Source of the DNA: Bacillus siamensis KCTC 13613
Lineage (GTDB): Bacteria; Bacillota; Bacilli; Bacillales; Bacillaceae
Assembly (NCBI RefSeq): GCF_000262045.1
Contig: NZ_AJVF01000039.1
Coordinates: 62,001 to 126,000 of the forward strand
Length of the DNA: 64,000 nucleotides
Direction: 5' to 3'
Shown: piece after piece, positions 45,716 to 55,224 of the stretch
Numbering within the stretch: position 1 is the stretch's first letter
Layout of the letters: every line of letters begins with the position of its first letter
The notes under the pieces: model-generated
Told to the model about the DNA's origin: nothing
Seen by the model: the letters and a program-made list of their open reading frames with translations, nothing else
Database searches by the model: none
Translations under genes and position numbers: made by a program

Positions 45716-48046
45716 TTGGAGTATATCGGGAAAAGTGTCATTCGGAAAGAGGCCCTTGAAAAAGTGACGGGTAAGGCGAAATATACGGATGATTTACATG
45801 CAACAGGCACATTACACGCAAAAATGCTGATCAGCCCATATGCTCATGCCGATATTGTGTCTATTGATTTTTCAGAAGCCTGGAAGATTCCCGGAGTGAA
45901 AGCGATATTGGGCGATGAACCTCTTCCGCTTGCAGGTGAAGAAATTAAAGACAGGCCGCCGATTGCTTATAAAAGGGTCAGATACCACGGTGAGCCGGTT
46001 GCTGTAGTTGTGGCGGAAAATCCAATCATAGCCAAAAAGGCCGCGGATGCCATTAAAGTGTCCTATAAACCTCTTCCCGTCGTCAATTCCCCCCGTGAGG
46101 CTTTTCAAAAAGATGCTCCCCTCGTCCATGAACATGTTGACCGCTATGAGAAGAAGGCAGGTGTATTCCCGGTTCCGAAGACAAATATCGCGAACCTGGA
46201 TAAAATCAGAAAAGGAAATATTGAAGACGGGTTTAAGGAAAGTGATGTGACAGCAGAATTCCAAATTTCCTTTAACCCTTCTGATCACGCAGCTATGGAG
46301 ACAAGGTGCTCGATTGTTGAAATTCGGGCTGATGAGGAGATTATCATGACTACATCCTCTCAAGCTCCTTTTGCCATTAAAAAATTAATGGAGTGGTACT
46401 TTGGAATTGAACCCGGAAAGGTTATCGTCAAAACCCCTTTAGTAGGAGGGGCGTACGGGGGAAAAGCAGCCGTTCAGTTAGAGGTCATTGCCTATTTGGC
46501 ATCAAAAGCAGTCGGAGGCCGGCCCGTCAAATTATTTAATACGAGAGAAGAGGATATGATCACATCTCCTGGTCATATAGGATTGGATGCCATTGTTAAA
46601 TTAGGGGCCACAAAGGATGGAATTTTAAAGGCGGCAGACATTCAGCTTTTATTTGATGGCGGAGCATACTCTGATAAAGGAGTGGACATCAGCCGGGCTG
46701 CGGTGGTTGATTGTACGGGTCCGTACGCTATCGATCATATATCGTGTGATTCATATTGTATGTATACGAATCATCCATATCCAAGCGCATTTAGGGGCTA
46801 CAGCCATGCTGAAGTGTTATTTGCCTTTGAGCGGACGATGGATGTATTGGCGGAAAAGCTGAACATGGACCCGTTAGAACTCCGCTATAAAAATGCCATT
46901 CGTCCCGGTGATACTACACCTACTCAAGTTCGTCTCAATTCAAGCACGGTCGGAAATGTGCCGAAATGCATTGAGAGATTGAAGGAATTAATGAATTGGT
47001 CCGAGGGACAGAGAATTGAAATCGACGGCCGGAAGATACGGGCAAAGGGGATCAGCTGTATTTGGAAAACCTCAACATTTGATACAAATGCAACGTCCGG
47101 GGTGATTTTAACCTTTAATCCCGATGGAAGCATTAATTTGATGTCAGGGGTAGTGGAAATTGGAACAGGGACTAAAACAGTGTTAGCCCAAATCTTGGCG
47201 GAACGAATGAAAATGGATATAAGCAAAATTCACGTAAAAATGCTTGTAGACACCCAAACAACGCCCGAGCATTGGAAAACCGTGGGGAGCAGAGGGACGT
47301 TAATGGCCGGAAGAGCCGTACTGAATGCAGCGGAAGAAGCCATTCGAAAGCTTAAGGAAGTGGCATCATGCGTGTTGCGGGTTCCTGTCGAGGAATTGGA
47401 AGTGGCAGACGGAAAAGTTTATTTTATAGATTATCCTGCTGTACATGTTGACATAAAAGACATTGCTTACGGATATACGTTTCCAAATGGAAATACCATC
47501 GGCGGCCAAATCATTGCGAGCGGCAATTACACATTAACCCGGATGACGAATTTAGACAGGGAAACGGGAAGAGGAAAGCCGGGACCCGAATGGGCTGTAG
47601 GTGCTCAGGGAATTGAAGTTGAGTTGGATAAGCGGGATTATACGTATCAGATCACAAAAGCCTATTCTGTTGTAGATATAGGAACTGTACTGAATGAAAA
47701 AGCTGCAAGGGGTCAAGTGATGGGAGGGATGAGTATGGGAATCGCATTTGGAGGAAGAGAAACCTTTGTATTTGATCCGTATGGCAGAGTATTAAATCCT
47801 CAACTCAGAACATACAGACCCCTTCACTATGGAGAGCAGCCTGAATATATCATTGAATTTGTTGAAACCCCGCATGTGATTGCGCCTTATGGAGCGCGCG
47901 GCGGCGGGGAACACGGACTGTTGGGGATGCCTGCAGCATTAGGAAATTGCCTTTCCGCCGCTTTAGGAGTCCAATTGAATCAACTTCCTCTCATTCCCGA
48001 ACAATTATGGAGGACGCAAATGGGGTGGAAAGATGATACCGTTTGA
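45716..48046 (+). CDS. xanthine dehydrogenase family, molybdopterin-binding large subunit
   Basis: 776 residues from TTG 45716, preceded by ggggag; the frame extends to GTG 45707, but that codon lies inside the ribosome binding site. The N-terminal hammerhead domain (KVTGKAKYTDDLHATGTLHAKM) and the cofactor domain are present, with GGAYGGKAAVQLE, FRGYSHAEVLFAFER and the catalytic Glu in GARGGGEHGLLG, where xanthine dehydrogenases usually have GxGEP. The His after the Glu and the low similarity to PucD (from memory) suggest a substrate other than xanthine. Such enzymes hydroxylate heterocycles or aldehydes with water as oxygen source. Confidence 0.88.
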   Translation: MEYIGKSVIRKEALEKVTGKAKYTDDLHATGTLHAKMLISPYAHADIVSIDFSEAWKIPGVKAILGDEPLPLAGEEIKDRPPIAYKRVRYHGEPVAVVVAENPIIAKKAADAIKVSYKPLPVVNSPREAFQKDAPLVHEHVDRYEKKAGVFPVPKTNIANLDKIRKGNIEDGFKESDVTAEFQISFNPSDHAAMETRCSIVEIRADEEIIMTTSSQAPFAIKKLMEWYFGIEPGKVIVKTPLVGGAYGGKAAVQLEVIAYLASKAVGGRPVKLFNTREEDMITSPGHIGLDAIVKLGATKDGILKAADIQLLFDGGAYSDKGVDISRAAVVDCTGPYAIDHISCDSYCMYTNHPYPSAFRGYSHAEVLFAFERTMDVLAEKLNMDPLELRYKNAIRPGDTTPTQVRLNSSTVGNVPKCIERLKELMNWSEGQRIEIDGRKIRAKGISCIWKTSTFDTNATSGVILTFNPDGSINLMSGVVEIGTGTKTVLAQILAERMKMDISKIHVKMLVDTQTTPEHWKTVGSRGTLMAGRAVLNAAEEAIRKLKEVASCVLRVPVEELEVADGKVYFIDYPAVHVDIKDIAYGYTFPNGNTIGGQIIASGNYTLTRMTNLDRETGRGKPGPEWAVGAQGIEVELDKRDYTYQITKAYSVVDIGTVLNEKAARGQVMGGMSMGIAFGGRETFVFDPYGRVLNPQLRTYRPLHYGEQPEYIIEFVETPHVIAPYGARGGGEHGLLGMPAALGNCLSAALGVQLNQLPLIPEQLWRTQMGWKDDTV

Positions 48047-48875
48047 TTTCGACTATTTTAAGCCGAAGACCATACAAGAAACAACCCGTCTGTTTCACTC
48101 GCTTGCGGCTGAAAAGAAAACACCAATGTATTTTTCCGGCGGCACGGAAATTATCACGTTAGGAAGGCTGAATATCGTCTATACGGATGCAGTGATAGAT
48201 ATGAACGCACTTCCGGGATTTCACGCCATCCGTTTTTATGAACATGATCTGGTGATCGGAGCGGGCGTGTCATTAACGAAACTGGAGGAAGAAAATCCAT
48301 TTCCGCTATTAAGTAAAACAGTAAGTGAAATTGCGGATCGGACATCTCGAAATAAAATCAGCCTGGGCGGAAACATTTGCGGGGGCATCTATTACCGTGA
48401 GGCCGTGCTGCCGCTGCTGATTTCTGATAGTTTGCTAGGGATTGCAGGGAGAGCGGGGATTCATTACCGTCCCATAAATAAAGTATTTAACAAGGAAATA
48501 CAGTTGCGAAAAGGAGATTTTTTATTTCATATCGTTGTCGATCGAGCGTATGTTGACTTGCCGTTTGTCAGTATCAAAAGAAGACAGCAGTGGAATGTCG
48601 GCTATCCATTGGTGACAGTCTGTGCGCTGAAAAAAGATGATGAGATCAGAATGGCCTTCAGCGGCGTATGTCCATTTCCTTTTCGTTCTGCTGAAATGGA
48701 GGCTGTGCTTAACGATAAAAGCGGCACAGCAGAAGATAGAGTGCGCAGGTCTTTACAGTATGTACCTAAACCCGTACTTGATGATGCAGAAGGCTCAAGT
48801 GAATATCGGATATTTGTCTTGCAGCATACAATCTTAGATGCCTTACAAGAATTAGAAGGAGGTTCCCATGTCTGA
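48033..48875 (+). CDS. xanthine dehydrogenase family, FAD-binding medium subunit
   Basis: 280 residues. The FAD contacts are YFSGGTEIITLGRL and SLGGNICGGIYYREAVLPLL, and a C-terminal CO-dehydrogenase-flavoprotein domain follows (INKVFNKEIQLRKGDFL). It carries electrons from the iron-sulfur subunit to the acceptor. ATG overlaps the large-subunit gene by 14 bases and the iron-sulfur gene by eight. Confidence 0.88.
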   Translation: MIPFDFDYFKPKTIQETTRLFHSLAAEKKTPMYFSGGTEIITLGRLNIVYTDAVIDMNALPGFHAIRFYEHDLVIGAGVSLTKLEEENPFPLLSKTVSEIADRTSRNKISLGGNICGGIYYREAVLPLLISDSLLGIAGRAGIHYRPINKVFNKEIQLRKGDFLFHIVVDRAYVDLPFVSIKRRQQWNVGYPLVTVCALKKDDEIRMAFSGVCPFPFRSAEMEAVLNDKSGTAEDRVRRSLQYVPKPVLDDAEGSSEYRIFVLQHTILDALQELEGGSHV

Positions 48876-49332
48876 TCCTATTACGTTGAAAGTAAATGGC
48901 GAAGAAAGACAGATTACGGTCAGACCGGCCGATACTTTGTTATTTGCTCTCCGTCTTCGTCTCGGATTAACTGGTTCAAAGCCGGGCTGCTTAAATGGTG
49001 ATTGCGGCGCCTGTACGGTATTAACGGACGGGATACCGATGAAATCTTGCTTAATGCTTGCGGCAGAAGGGGAAGGAAAGGACATTACGACAATTGAAGG
49101 ACTTATCAATACGCCGATTCAAAAGGCTTTTATTGAAAAATTTGCGTTTCAATGCGGATATTGCACACCTGGTTTTCTCATGAATTGTCATGCTTTAGTG
49201 AATACTGAGCCGAATGCAAGTGATGAAACGATTAAAAATTGGCTGGAGTCCAATATTTGCAGATGTACGGGTTATAAGGAGATTGAAGAAGCGGTTAAAT
49301 CGGTTTTACATACAGGGAAAGGGGATCATTAG
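48868..49332 (+). CDS. xanthine dehydrogenase family, [2Fe-2S] small subunit
   Basis: 154 residues with a plant-ferredoxin-type cluster (CLNGDCGACTVL and the preceding loop) and the second helical cluster domain (QCGYCTPGFLMNC, SNICRCTGYKEI). All eight expected Cys are present. It transfers electrons from the molybdenum site. Last gene of the operon order XdhC-MobA-large-FAD-FeS, which differs from the puc order in B. subtilis. No clear terminator before the right fbp copy. Confidence 0.9.
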   Translation: MSDPITLKVNGEERQITVRPADTLLFALRLRLGLTGSKPGCLNGDCGACTVLTDGIPMKSCLMLAAEGEGKDITTIEGLINTPIQKAFIEKFAFQCGYCTPGFLMNCHALVNTEPNASDETIKNWLESNICRCTGYKEIEEAVKSVLHTGKGDH

Positions 49333-49356
49333 CCGTTGTTACGGGGAATCATAAAA

Positions 49357-49684
49357 AAGAGCCCAGAGAATCATCCCTGAACTCCATATTCCTCAATTCA
49401 TATACCGATACTCCCGCAGTTTCTCCAAAATCGCGACTTCTTTCATCAGTTCTTCACCGACATTCGTTTCTTTCACTTTCTTACGCTCCAGCTCTTTGTC
49501 AACTAATCGTTTCACTGTTAAGACGTCGGTTCCGGTGCTCAGCACTTCGGCCTTGGAGTTAAAGTGTTTATGGGCGACGAGCTGCATGCCGTAGGAGTTG
49601 TATAAGAGCGTGTAGCCAGCGATGCCTGTTGTGGATTGGTAGGCTTTGGAGAAGCCGCCGTCGATGACGATCATTTTTCCGTTT
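49357..49684 (-). repeat. right copy of the fbp 3'-end duplication
   Basis: 3' part of the full-length fbp, matching 42531-42857. The coding part is in frame with the intact gene. The hairpin found at the left copy is lost here. Confidence 0.9.
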
Positions 49685-51318
49685 GCCTTGATCGGATCTT
49701 CGCCTTCGATTTCTTTTACCGGCGTATGGCCGTTGATGATATGGCCATGATCCGGGTTGAGCCCGAATTCCTTCAGGATGTTTCGGCAGGCTGCCTCGTC
49801 TTCACGCAAATAGTAATACGGGTTTTTCTTTTCTTTATGCGTTTCCTTCTCTTTGATGAAATACCGCTCAAAGGTGGTCATGGCGCGTTTTCCGAAGAGG
49901 GAGGAATACTCGCCTGTCCATAAGTACCAGACCATATCTGTCGCCAGGTCATCGGTTTCTTCCGGATGGGCAAACGCTTCCCGTAAGAACCGTTCAAATA
50001 CATCGAGAAGCTCACGGCCCGCATAAGCTTTATCCTCAATCATCATCGTTTCCATATTGCCGTTTTCGTCAACAGGAATACAGCCGTGAATCAACAGGTT
50101 GCCGTTATATTTTAAATACAGGCTGCCTTTTTTCATCATAAAATTCATATGGCGGCCCAGCTTTTCGGAATTCTGGACAGAGAACAGCAGCTTGTCCATG
50201 ACTTCTGCTTCTTCTTCTAATAGCTGATCGGGCTGTTTGGGATTCACTGTCGCGAAGCAGGTGTTTTCCAGTTGATACGTTTTTCCGTTCAGCGTGATTT
50301 CATTGCGGTCATAATCAATCTTTTCCAGTAACAGCCGTTCTTCCATATTAAAATCCGGCCGTCTCTTAATAATCGGGCTCTCAAGCTTGAATTGGATCAT
50401 CGCGATCGCCTGATGGATTTTTGTGATTTGCTTAATCTCATCTTCCGGTCTGTTTTCGGTTGCTTTCGGGCGGAAAGCCGGGTTATCATCATAATATTTT
50501 TCGGCAAGGTTCAATAGCGGTCTCAGATTGATGCCGTAGACGTCTTCAATAATGTCCAGGTTGTCATAGCGGGCACAGATACGGATAATATTGGCCAGAC
50601 ATACTTTGGAACCGGCATAGGCGCCTATCCAGAGAACATCGTGATTCCCCCATTGAATATCCACTGAATGATAGTTGATCAGTTCTTCCATAATCCTGTC
50701 CGGCTGCGGTCCGCGGTCATAAATATCGCCGACAACATGCAGATGGTCGACCACCAATCGCTGAACGCTGTAAGCAAGCCCGCTGATCAGCTTATCAGCT
50801 TGGCCGAGCGCGATGATCTGTTCTATGATTTCGGAGTAATATTGTTCTTTGTTGGCGGCTTGTTCTGTTTTGTACAGCAGCTCTTCGGAAATATAAGCAA
50901 ATTGGGCAGGCAGCGCTTTGCGCAATTTGGAGCGGGTGTACTTGGAAGAACAATATGAAACGAGCTTAATCATCCGATGAATCGTTTCTTTATACCACTC
51001 GTTTAATGCCGCTTTCGTATCAAAGTCATGTTTGATCAGCTTCAGTTTGTCCTCCGGATAATAAACCAAAGCTGCCAGTTCATCAATTTCTCTATCGTAA
51101 ATGACGCCGCTGAAAATATCGCGGATCTTCTCTTTTACTCTTCCTGAACCGTTCCGCAGCACGTGCTGGAATGCCTGATACTCTCCGTGCAGATCACTGA
51201 CGAAATGCTCGGTTCCTTTCGGCAGGTTCAGTATCGCTTTCAGATTAATGATCTCTGTGACCACTTTTTCTTCACAATCGTATTTTTGTGCGAGCAGATC
51301 TAAATATTTGGTTTCCAA
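49393..51318 (-). CDS. fbp: fructose-1,6-bisphosphatase, class III
   Basis: 641-residue manganese-dependent FBPase of Firmicutes, used in gluconeogenesis. Metallophosphatase motifs are [27 protein letters not shown] and [11 protein letters not shown], with later ligand regions [10 protein letters not shown] and [15 protein letters not shown] start at 51318 with aagggga upstream on the minus strand. The last 95 codons are duplicated at 42568-42857, so the 3' end of this copy may have been exchanged by the island. Confidence 0.95.
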   Translation of the reverse strand: METKYLDLLAQKYDCEEKVVTEIINLKAILNLPKGTEHFVSDLHGEYQAFQHVLRNGSGRVKEKIRDIFSGVIYDREIDELAALVYYPEDKLKLIKHDFDTKAALNEWYKETIHRMIKLVSYCSSKYTRSKLRKALPAQFAYISEELLYKTEQAANKEQYYSEIIEQIIALGQADKLISGLAYSVQRLVVDHLHVVGDIYDRGPQPDRIMEELINYHSVDIQWGNHDVLWIGAYAGSKVCLANIIRICARYDNLDIIEDVYGINLRPLLNLAEKYYDDNPAFRPKATENRPEDEIKQITKIHQAIAMIQFKLESPIIKRRPDFNMEERLLLEKIDYDRNEITLNGKTYQLENTCFATVNPKQPDQLLEEEAEVMDKLLFSVQNSEKLGRHMNFMMKKGSLYLKYNGNLLIHGCIPVDENGNMETMMIEDKAYAGRELLDVFERFLREAFAHPEETDDLATDMVWYLWTGEYSSLFGKRAMTTFERYFIKEKETHKEKKNPYYYLREDEAACRNILKEFGLNPDHGHIINGHTPVKEIEGEDPIKANGKMIVIDGGFSKAYQSTTGIAGYTLLYNSYGMQLVAHKHFNSKAEVLSTGTDVLTVKRLVDKELERKKVKETNVGEELMKEVAILEKLREYRYMN

Positions 51319-51408
51319 TCTCGTCCATCCCCTTTTTATTTACGAGCGATTGCATGATAAGGTGAATTTAAAGTATGACATAATGTTTACATCATTAGAC
51401 CTTATATG

Positions 51409-51438
51409 ATAGTACCTCATAAGTCCTTTTTGAGACAA
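51409..51438 (-). promoter_or_regulatory. probable promoter of fbp
   Basis: On the minus strand, TTGTCT, 18-base spacer, TACTAT, about 90 bases before the start codon. Confidence 0.4.
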
Positions 51439-51503
51439 ACAAAACAGAAAATACGGCGCTTAAGGCATCAACATATACCTTCCGCAGACAGCTCATCACC
51501 CTA

Positions 51504-51532
51504 TTGACAAATGATTAAACTTCCATTAAAAT
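51504..51532 (+). promoter_or_regulatory. promoter of the glycine riboswitch-permease unit
   Basis: TTGACA, 17-base spacer, TAAAAT. It lies just upstream of the riboswitch. Confidence 0.8.
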
Positions 51533-51544
51533 AAAAAGTTAGCT

Positions 51545-51690
51545 GATAGTTATTTCTATCGGAAACTTAATACGTAGCAGGCTATGATTGCTGTGGGTCG
51601 CACTACAGCAGGAGCGGCTTCTGGAGAGACCGCGGGTTTTCCGCGGCGCCGAAGGGTTCACAATCTCAGGCAAAAGGACAGAAGAGTACC
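51545..51690 (+). ncRNA. glycine riboswitch (single aptamer)
   Basis: The aptamer core 51618-51684 has the gcvT-motif signature: CTTCTGGAGAGACC, a GCGGG/CCGC stem, GGCGCCGAAGGG and CTCAGGCAAAAGGACAG. The closing stem P1 pairs CTTCT (51618) with AGAAG (51680). Only one full aptamer is seen; the preceding 51545-51615 folds into hairpins that could be a 5' ghost aptamer as in type-2 singlets. It is followed by a terminator and a CycA-type permease gene. Confidence 0.88.
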
Positions 51691-51756
51691 GAATATGTAT
51701 TTGGCATGCTGTTGATTGTCAGCGGCGCAAATATAATTTGATATTCTTATGACCAT

Positions 51757-51787
51757 GAGATTGGAGGGCATCCAATCTCTTTTTTTA
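51757..51787 (+). terminator. riboswitch expression-platform terminator
   Basis: GAGATTGGA-gggca-TCCAATCTC followed by eight T, between the aptamer and the permease start. Confidence 0.9.
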
Positions 51788-51835
51788 TTGGCTTTATTTT
51801 CTCGTCGTTCATCAAAAAGTAAGGAGGAGTCAGGT

Positions 51836-53179
51836 GTGGAACAGCGAGAGCTAAAGAGGGACTTGTCGAATCGGCACGTGCAGCTGATCGCCATTGGCGG
51901 CACGATCGGCACCGGATTGTTTTTAGGGTCTGGTAAGGCGATTCAGCTGGCGGGTCCTTCTATCATCTTTGCGTATTTTATTGTAGGTATTGCGCTTTTT
52001 TTCGTCATGAGGGCGCTGGGAGAACTGCTGTTATCTAAAGCGGGGTACCAATCATTAACGGATATTGCCGAGGCGTATTTAGGGCCGCGTGCGGCGTTTG
52101 TCACCGGCTGGACTTATTGGTTTTGCTGGATTATGACGGCTATGGCGGATGTGATCGCCGTCGGTGTATATGTGAAATATTGGTTTGACATTCCGCAGTG
52201 GGTTCCTGCACTTATCTGTTTGCTCATTTTATTAGGGCTTAATCTGTTAACGGTCAAGATTTTTGGAGAATTGGAGTTTTGGTTCGCCTTAATTAAGGTG
52301 ATCACGATTCTTGCGTTAATTGTCATCGGTGTAGTTTTGCTGGTGATTGGGTTCAAAACGCATACCGGAACGGTTTCAGCGGCGAATCTGTGGGAGCACG
52401 GCGGCTTGTTTCCAAACGGGTTTTCAGGCTTTTTGCTGTCGTTCCAGATGGTGATCTTCGCTTATGTCGGTGTGGAATTAGTGGGTGTGTCGGCAGCGGA
52501 GACATCAAATCCGAAAAAAAACATTCCGTCCGCTATCAACAAAATCCCCTTGCGTATTTTATTTTTCTACGTGGGGGCATTGATCATTCTTTTATGTATT
52601 AACCCTTGGACGCAGCTGAATGCGGCGGAAAGTCCTTTTGTGAAAACCTTCAGCTTAGTCGGCATTCCGGTGGCCGCGGGGATCATTAATTTTGTCGTAT
52701 TAACGTCGGCCGCTTCTGCTTGTAACAGCGGGATGTTTTCTACAAGCCGGATTTTGTATAACTTAAGCAAAACGAAACAGGCGCCGGCAAGTTTCGCGAA
52801 GCTGAATAAAAACCATGTGCCGAGCAGCGCATTATGGGTATCGGTCATTGTGCTGTCAGCGGGCGCTCTTTTAAGCAAATTGATACCGGAAGAAGCGTTT
52901 GGCATCGTGACCACCATCAGCGCAATTTGTTTCATTTGGGTGTGGGGCGTGATCCTTGTCTGTCATATCAGATACAGGAAAACCCGTCCGGACTTACACG
53001 CAAGCTCGTCTTTCAAGGCGCCGTTCGCGCCGTTTATCAATTACGCCGTGCTGGCGCTGTTTGCCGCCATTCTGGTGATTATGCTGTTTGCGGATGCGAC
53101 GCGCCCGGCTTTGCTGCTGACGCCGCTATGGTTTATTGGACTGTTTCTTATCTATCGGGCGAGAGGGAGCAAGACATAA
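51836..53179 (+). CDS. CycA/AapA-type amino acid permease (probable glycine/alanine uptake)
   Basis: 447-residue APC-family permease with about 12 membrane helices. It starts RELKRDLSNRHVQLIAIGGT with the conserved IGTGLFLG loop in TM1, and contains SAAETSNPKKNIPSAINKIP. It resembles the D-serine/D-alanine/glycine transporters. GTG 51836 follows aaggaggag; an upstream ATG (51749) would place the terminator hairpin inside the gene. A glycine riboswitch with terminator controls it, supporting glycine as substrate. Confidence 0.9.
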   Translation: MEQRELKRDLSNRHVQLIAIGGTIGTGLFLGSGKAIQLAGPSIIFAYFIVGIALFFVMRALGELLLSKAGYQSLTDIAEAYLGPRAAFVTGWTYWFCWIMTAMADVIAVGVYVKYWFDIPQWVPALICLLILLGLNLLTVKIFGELEFWFALIKVITILALIVIGVVLLVIGFKTHTGTVSAANLWEHGGLFPNGFSGFLLSFQMVIFAYVGVELVGVSAAETSNPKKNIPSAINKIPLRILFFYVGALIILLCINPWTQLNAAESPFVKTFSLVGIPVAAGIINFVVLTSAASACNSGMFSTSRILYNLSKTKQAPASFAKLNKNHVPSSALWVSVIVLSAGALLSKLIPEEAFGIVTTISAICFIWVWGVILVCHIRYRKTRPDLHASSSFKAPFAPFINYAVLALFAAILVIMLFADATRPALLLTPLWFIGLFLIYRARGSKT

Positions 53180-53217
53180 AGGTTATGAATGAAATAGTCA
53201 TCAGAATTTCACGAAAA

Positions 53218-53252
53218 AGACAGCATACCGCTTGCAGTATGCTGTCTTTTTC
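53218..53252 (+). terminator. terminator of the permease gene
   Basis: AGACAGCATAC-cgcttgca-GTATGCTGTCT followed by T. Confidence 0.92.
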
Positions 53253-53367
53253 TTTCGTTGACCAGGCGCATATAGGAAACAAGCTATTTGTGCCTTAAAG
53301 GGAACGGTGGATAGCGACAAGCCTTATATAAATAGATTAGAGAGTCAACAACTAAAAAAGACTCGAA

Positions 53368-53454
53368 TCATTTTATTAAAAGAAAAAGTATGCCTCCCAA
53401 AATACAAATTAAAAAAAAGAAAATGGATGAGTCAGTAAAAGACTTTCTTTGCAA
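53368..53454 (-). CDS. 28-residue putative membrane peptide
   Basis: TTG-initiated frame: MQRKSFTDSSIFFFLICILG then GILFLLIK. A short charged N-terminus is followed by one hydrophobic helix and a terminal Lys, the look of a small membrane peptide or type-I-toxin-like peptide. aaagggg lies about nine bases before the TTG on the minus strand, and a perfect 24-bp palindrome lies 70 bases upstream. Not recognised; could be chance in AT-rich DNA. Confidence 0.4.
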   Translation of the reverse strand: MQRKSFTDSSIFFFLICILGGILFLLIK

Positions 53455-53524
53455 TTCAAATAACCCCTTTCTAATTAAAGGAAAAAAGTAGTAGATATAA
53501 ATGGAAATATATTGATATTTTAAC

Positions 53525-53548
53525 AAGGGTAATGTTAACATTACCCTT
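53525..53548. repeat. perfect 24-bp palindrome
   Basis: AAGGGTAATGTT followed immediately by its exact reverse complement. No T-run follows on either side, so an operator is more likely than a terminator. It lies in the AT-rich gap between the permease and ahpF; the rest of that gap (53253-53367, 53549-53645) shows nothing else I can name. Confidence 0.75.
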
Positions 53549-53647
53549 AAAATTCAAATGATATAGAAAACAGGCGAAAAAGTGGGAGCAGCTGCAAAAC
53601 GATGAGGAAAAGCATGTGTTGGCGGAGCAAACCCTAACTGATAACAT

Positions 53648-53680
53648 AAAAAGCCGCCATTCATATGGCGGCTTTTTTAC
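53648..53680. terminator. terminator of ahpCF
   Basis: AAAAAGCCGCCAT-tcat-ATGGCGGCTTTTTT, symmetrical and able to act in both directions. It lies right behind ahpF. Confidence 0.93.
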
Positions 53681-53681
53681 A

Positions 53682-55211
53682 TTAATTCCGGATCAAATAA
53701 TCAAATGCGCCTAAAGCGGCAGTTGCACCTGATCCCATTGAGATAATGATTTGGTTGTACGGGCCGTCTGTGCAGTCCCCTGCGGCGAATAGGCCGGGAA
53801 CGCTTGTTGCGCCGCTCTTATCGACGATGATTTCGCCGATGCGGTTGCGTTCGACAGTTTCGTCTAACCATTCTGTATTAGGCACGAGACCGATTTGGAC
53901 GAATACACCTTGAAGTTCAACGTGTTTTTCTTCGCCTGTTTCACGGTCAACGAACGTAATGCCGTTTACGTTTTGGTCGCCTGTGATTTCTTTCGTTTGT
54001 GCATTTTTGTGCACAGTGACGTTTGGCAGGCTGTAAAGACGTTTTTGCAGGACTTCGTCTGCTTTCAGTTCAGGCGCGAACTCCAGCACAGTCACGTGAT
54101 TGACGATACCTGCAAGGTCAATCGCCGCTTCGATTCCGGAGTTTCCGCCGCCGATAACGGCTACGTCTTTGCCTTCAAACAATGGTCCGTCACAGTGCGG
54201 GCAGTATGCAACACCTTTGTTCTTGAACTCTTGCTCACCAGGTACGTTGACATTACGCCAGCGGGCACCTGTTGACAGGATCACTGTTTTACTTTTCAGT
54301 ACAGCGCCGTTTTCGAGTTCAAGTTCGAAGAAGTCTTTTTTCTCAAGGCGTTTCGCGCGCTGAAGGTTCATGACGTCAATATCATAATCTTTCACGTGCT
54401 CTTCAAGGCTTGCAGCGAGCTTCGGTCCTTCAGTCGCTTTGACGCTGATGAAGTTTTCGATGCTCATGGTGTCGAGTACCTGGCCGCCGAAGCGTTCAGC
54501 GACGACACCGGTGCGGATGCCTTTACGCGCCGTGTAGATCGCCGCGCTTGCGCCGGCAGGTCCGCCGCCGACAACAAGAACGTCAAACGGCTCTTTGTCG
54601 GCAAACTCAGACGCATCTGCGCCGCTGCCCATTTTCGCGAGAATCTCTTCGATGGTCATACGGCCGCTTCCGAAAGATTCACCGTTTAAGAAAACAGTCG
54701 GAACAGCCATAATGTTTTTGCTTTCTACTTCTTCTTTGAATGCCGCGCCGTCAATCATTGTATGAGTGATATTCGGGTTGAGCACGCTCATCATGTTTAA
54801 TGCTTGGACGACATCAGGGCAGTTGTGGCACGTCAGGCTGATATAAGACTCAAAACGGTATTCTCCGCTGATGTTCTTAATCTGGTCAATGACCTTTTGA
54901 TCAGCCTTAGGCGCTCTGCCGCTGACTTGAAGCAATGCCAGCACTAATGATGTAAATTCGTGGCCGAGAGGAACACCGGCGAATGTAACGCCTGTGTCTT
55001 CTCCGGTACGATTAACGCTGAAGCTCGGTGTTCTGTTTAATTCAGTTTTTTCAACTGAAATTTTAGATGACATGGAAGCCAGTTCGTCAACGAGAGCCAG
55101 CATGTCCTTAGAAGTGTCATCATCACCGGCGCTTACTTTGAGAACAATGTCGTTCTCAATTAGCTGCATGTATTGATTTAATTGTGCTTTGATATTTGCA
55201 TCAAGTACCAA
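53682..55211 (-). CDS. ahpF: AhpF, alkyl hydroperoxide reductase flavoprotein subunit
   Basis: 509-residue NADH:peroxiredoxin oxidoreductase that reduces AhpC. The N-terminal tandem thioredoxin-like domain has the redox pair in TCHNCPDVV, and an FAD domain starts at [20 protein letters not shown]. The thioredoxin-reductase-type disulfide is [10 protein letters not shown], with an NADH-binding [18 protein letters not shown] and the C-terminal [11 protein letters not shown]. Encoded 13 bases after ahpC on the same strand. Confidence 0.96.
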   Translation of the reverse strand: MVLDANIKAQLNQYMQLIENDIVLKVSAGDDDTSKDMLALVDELASMSSKISVEKTELNRTPSFSVNRTGEDTGVTFAGVPLGHEFTSLVLALLQVSGRAPKADQKVIDQIKNISGEYRFESYISLTCHNCPDVVQALNMMSVLNPNITHTMIDGAAFKEEVESKNIMAVPTVFLNGESFGSGRMTIEEILAKMGSGADASEFADKEPFDVLVVGGGPAGASAAIYTARKGIRTGVVAERFGGQVLDTMSIENFISVKATEGPKLAASLEEHVKDYDIDVMNLQRAKRLEKKDFFELELENGAVLKSKTVILSTGARWRNVNVPGEQEFKNKGVAYCPHCDGPLFEGKDVAVIGGGNSGIEAAIDLAGIVNHVTVLEFAPELKADEVLQKRLYSLPNVTVHKNAQTKEITGDQNVNGITFVDRETGEEKHVELQGVFVQIGLVPNTEWLDETVERNRIGEIIVDKSGATSVPGLFAAGDCTDGPYNQIIISMGSGATAALGAFDYLIRN

Positions 55212-55224
55212 TTGAATGCACTCC

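Noticed and set aside
53393-53510. Plus-strand 30-odd-codon Lys-rich frame (MPPKIQIKKKKMDES...)
   Set aside because: No ribosome binding site and low complexity; the minus-strand membrane peptide on the same DNA has better signals.
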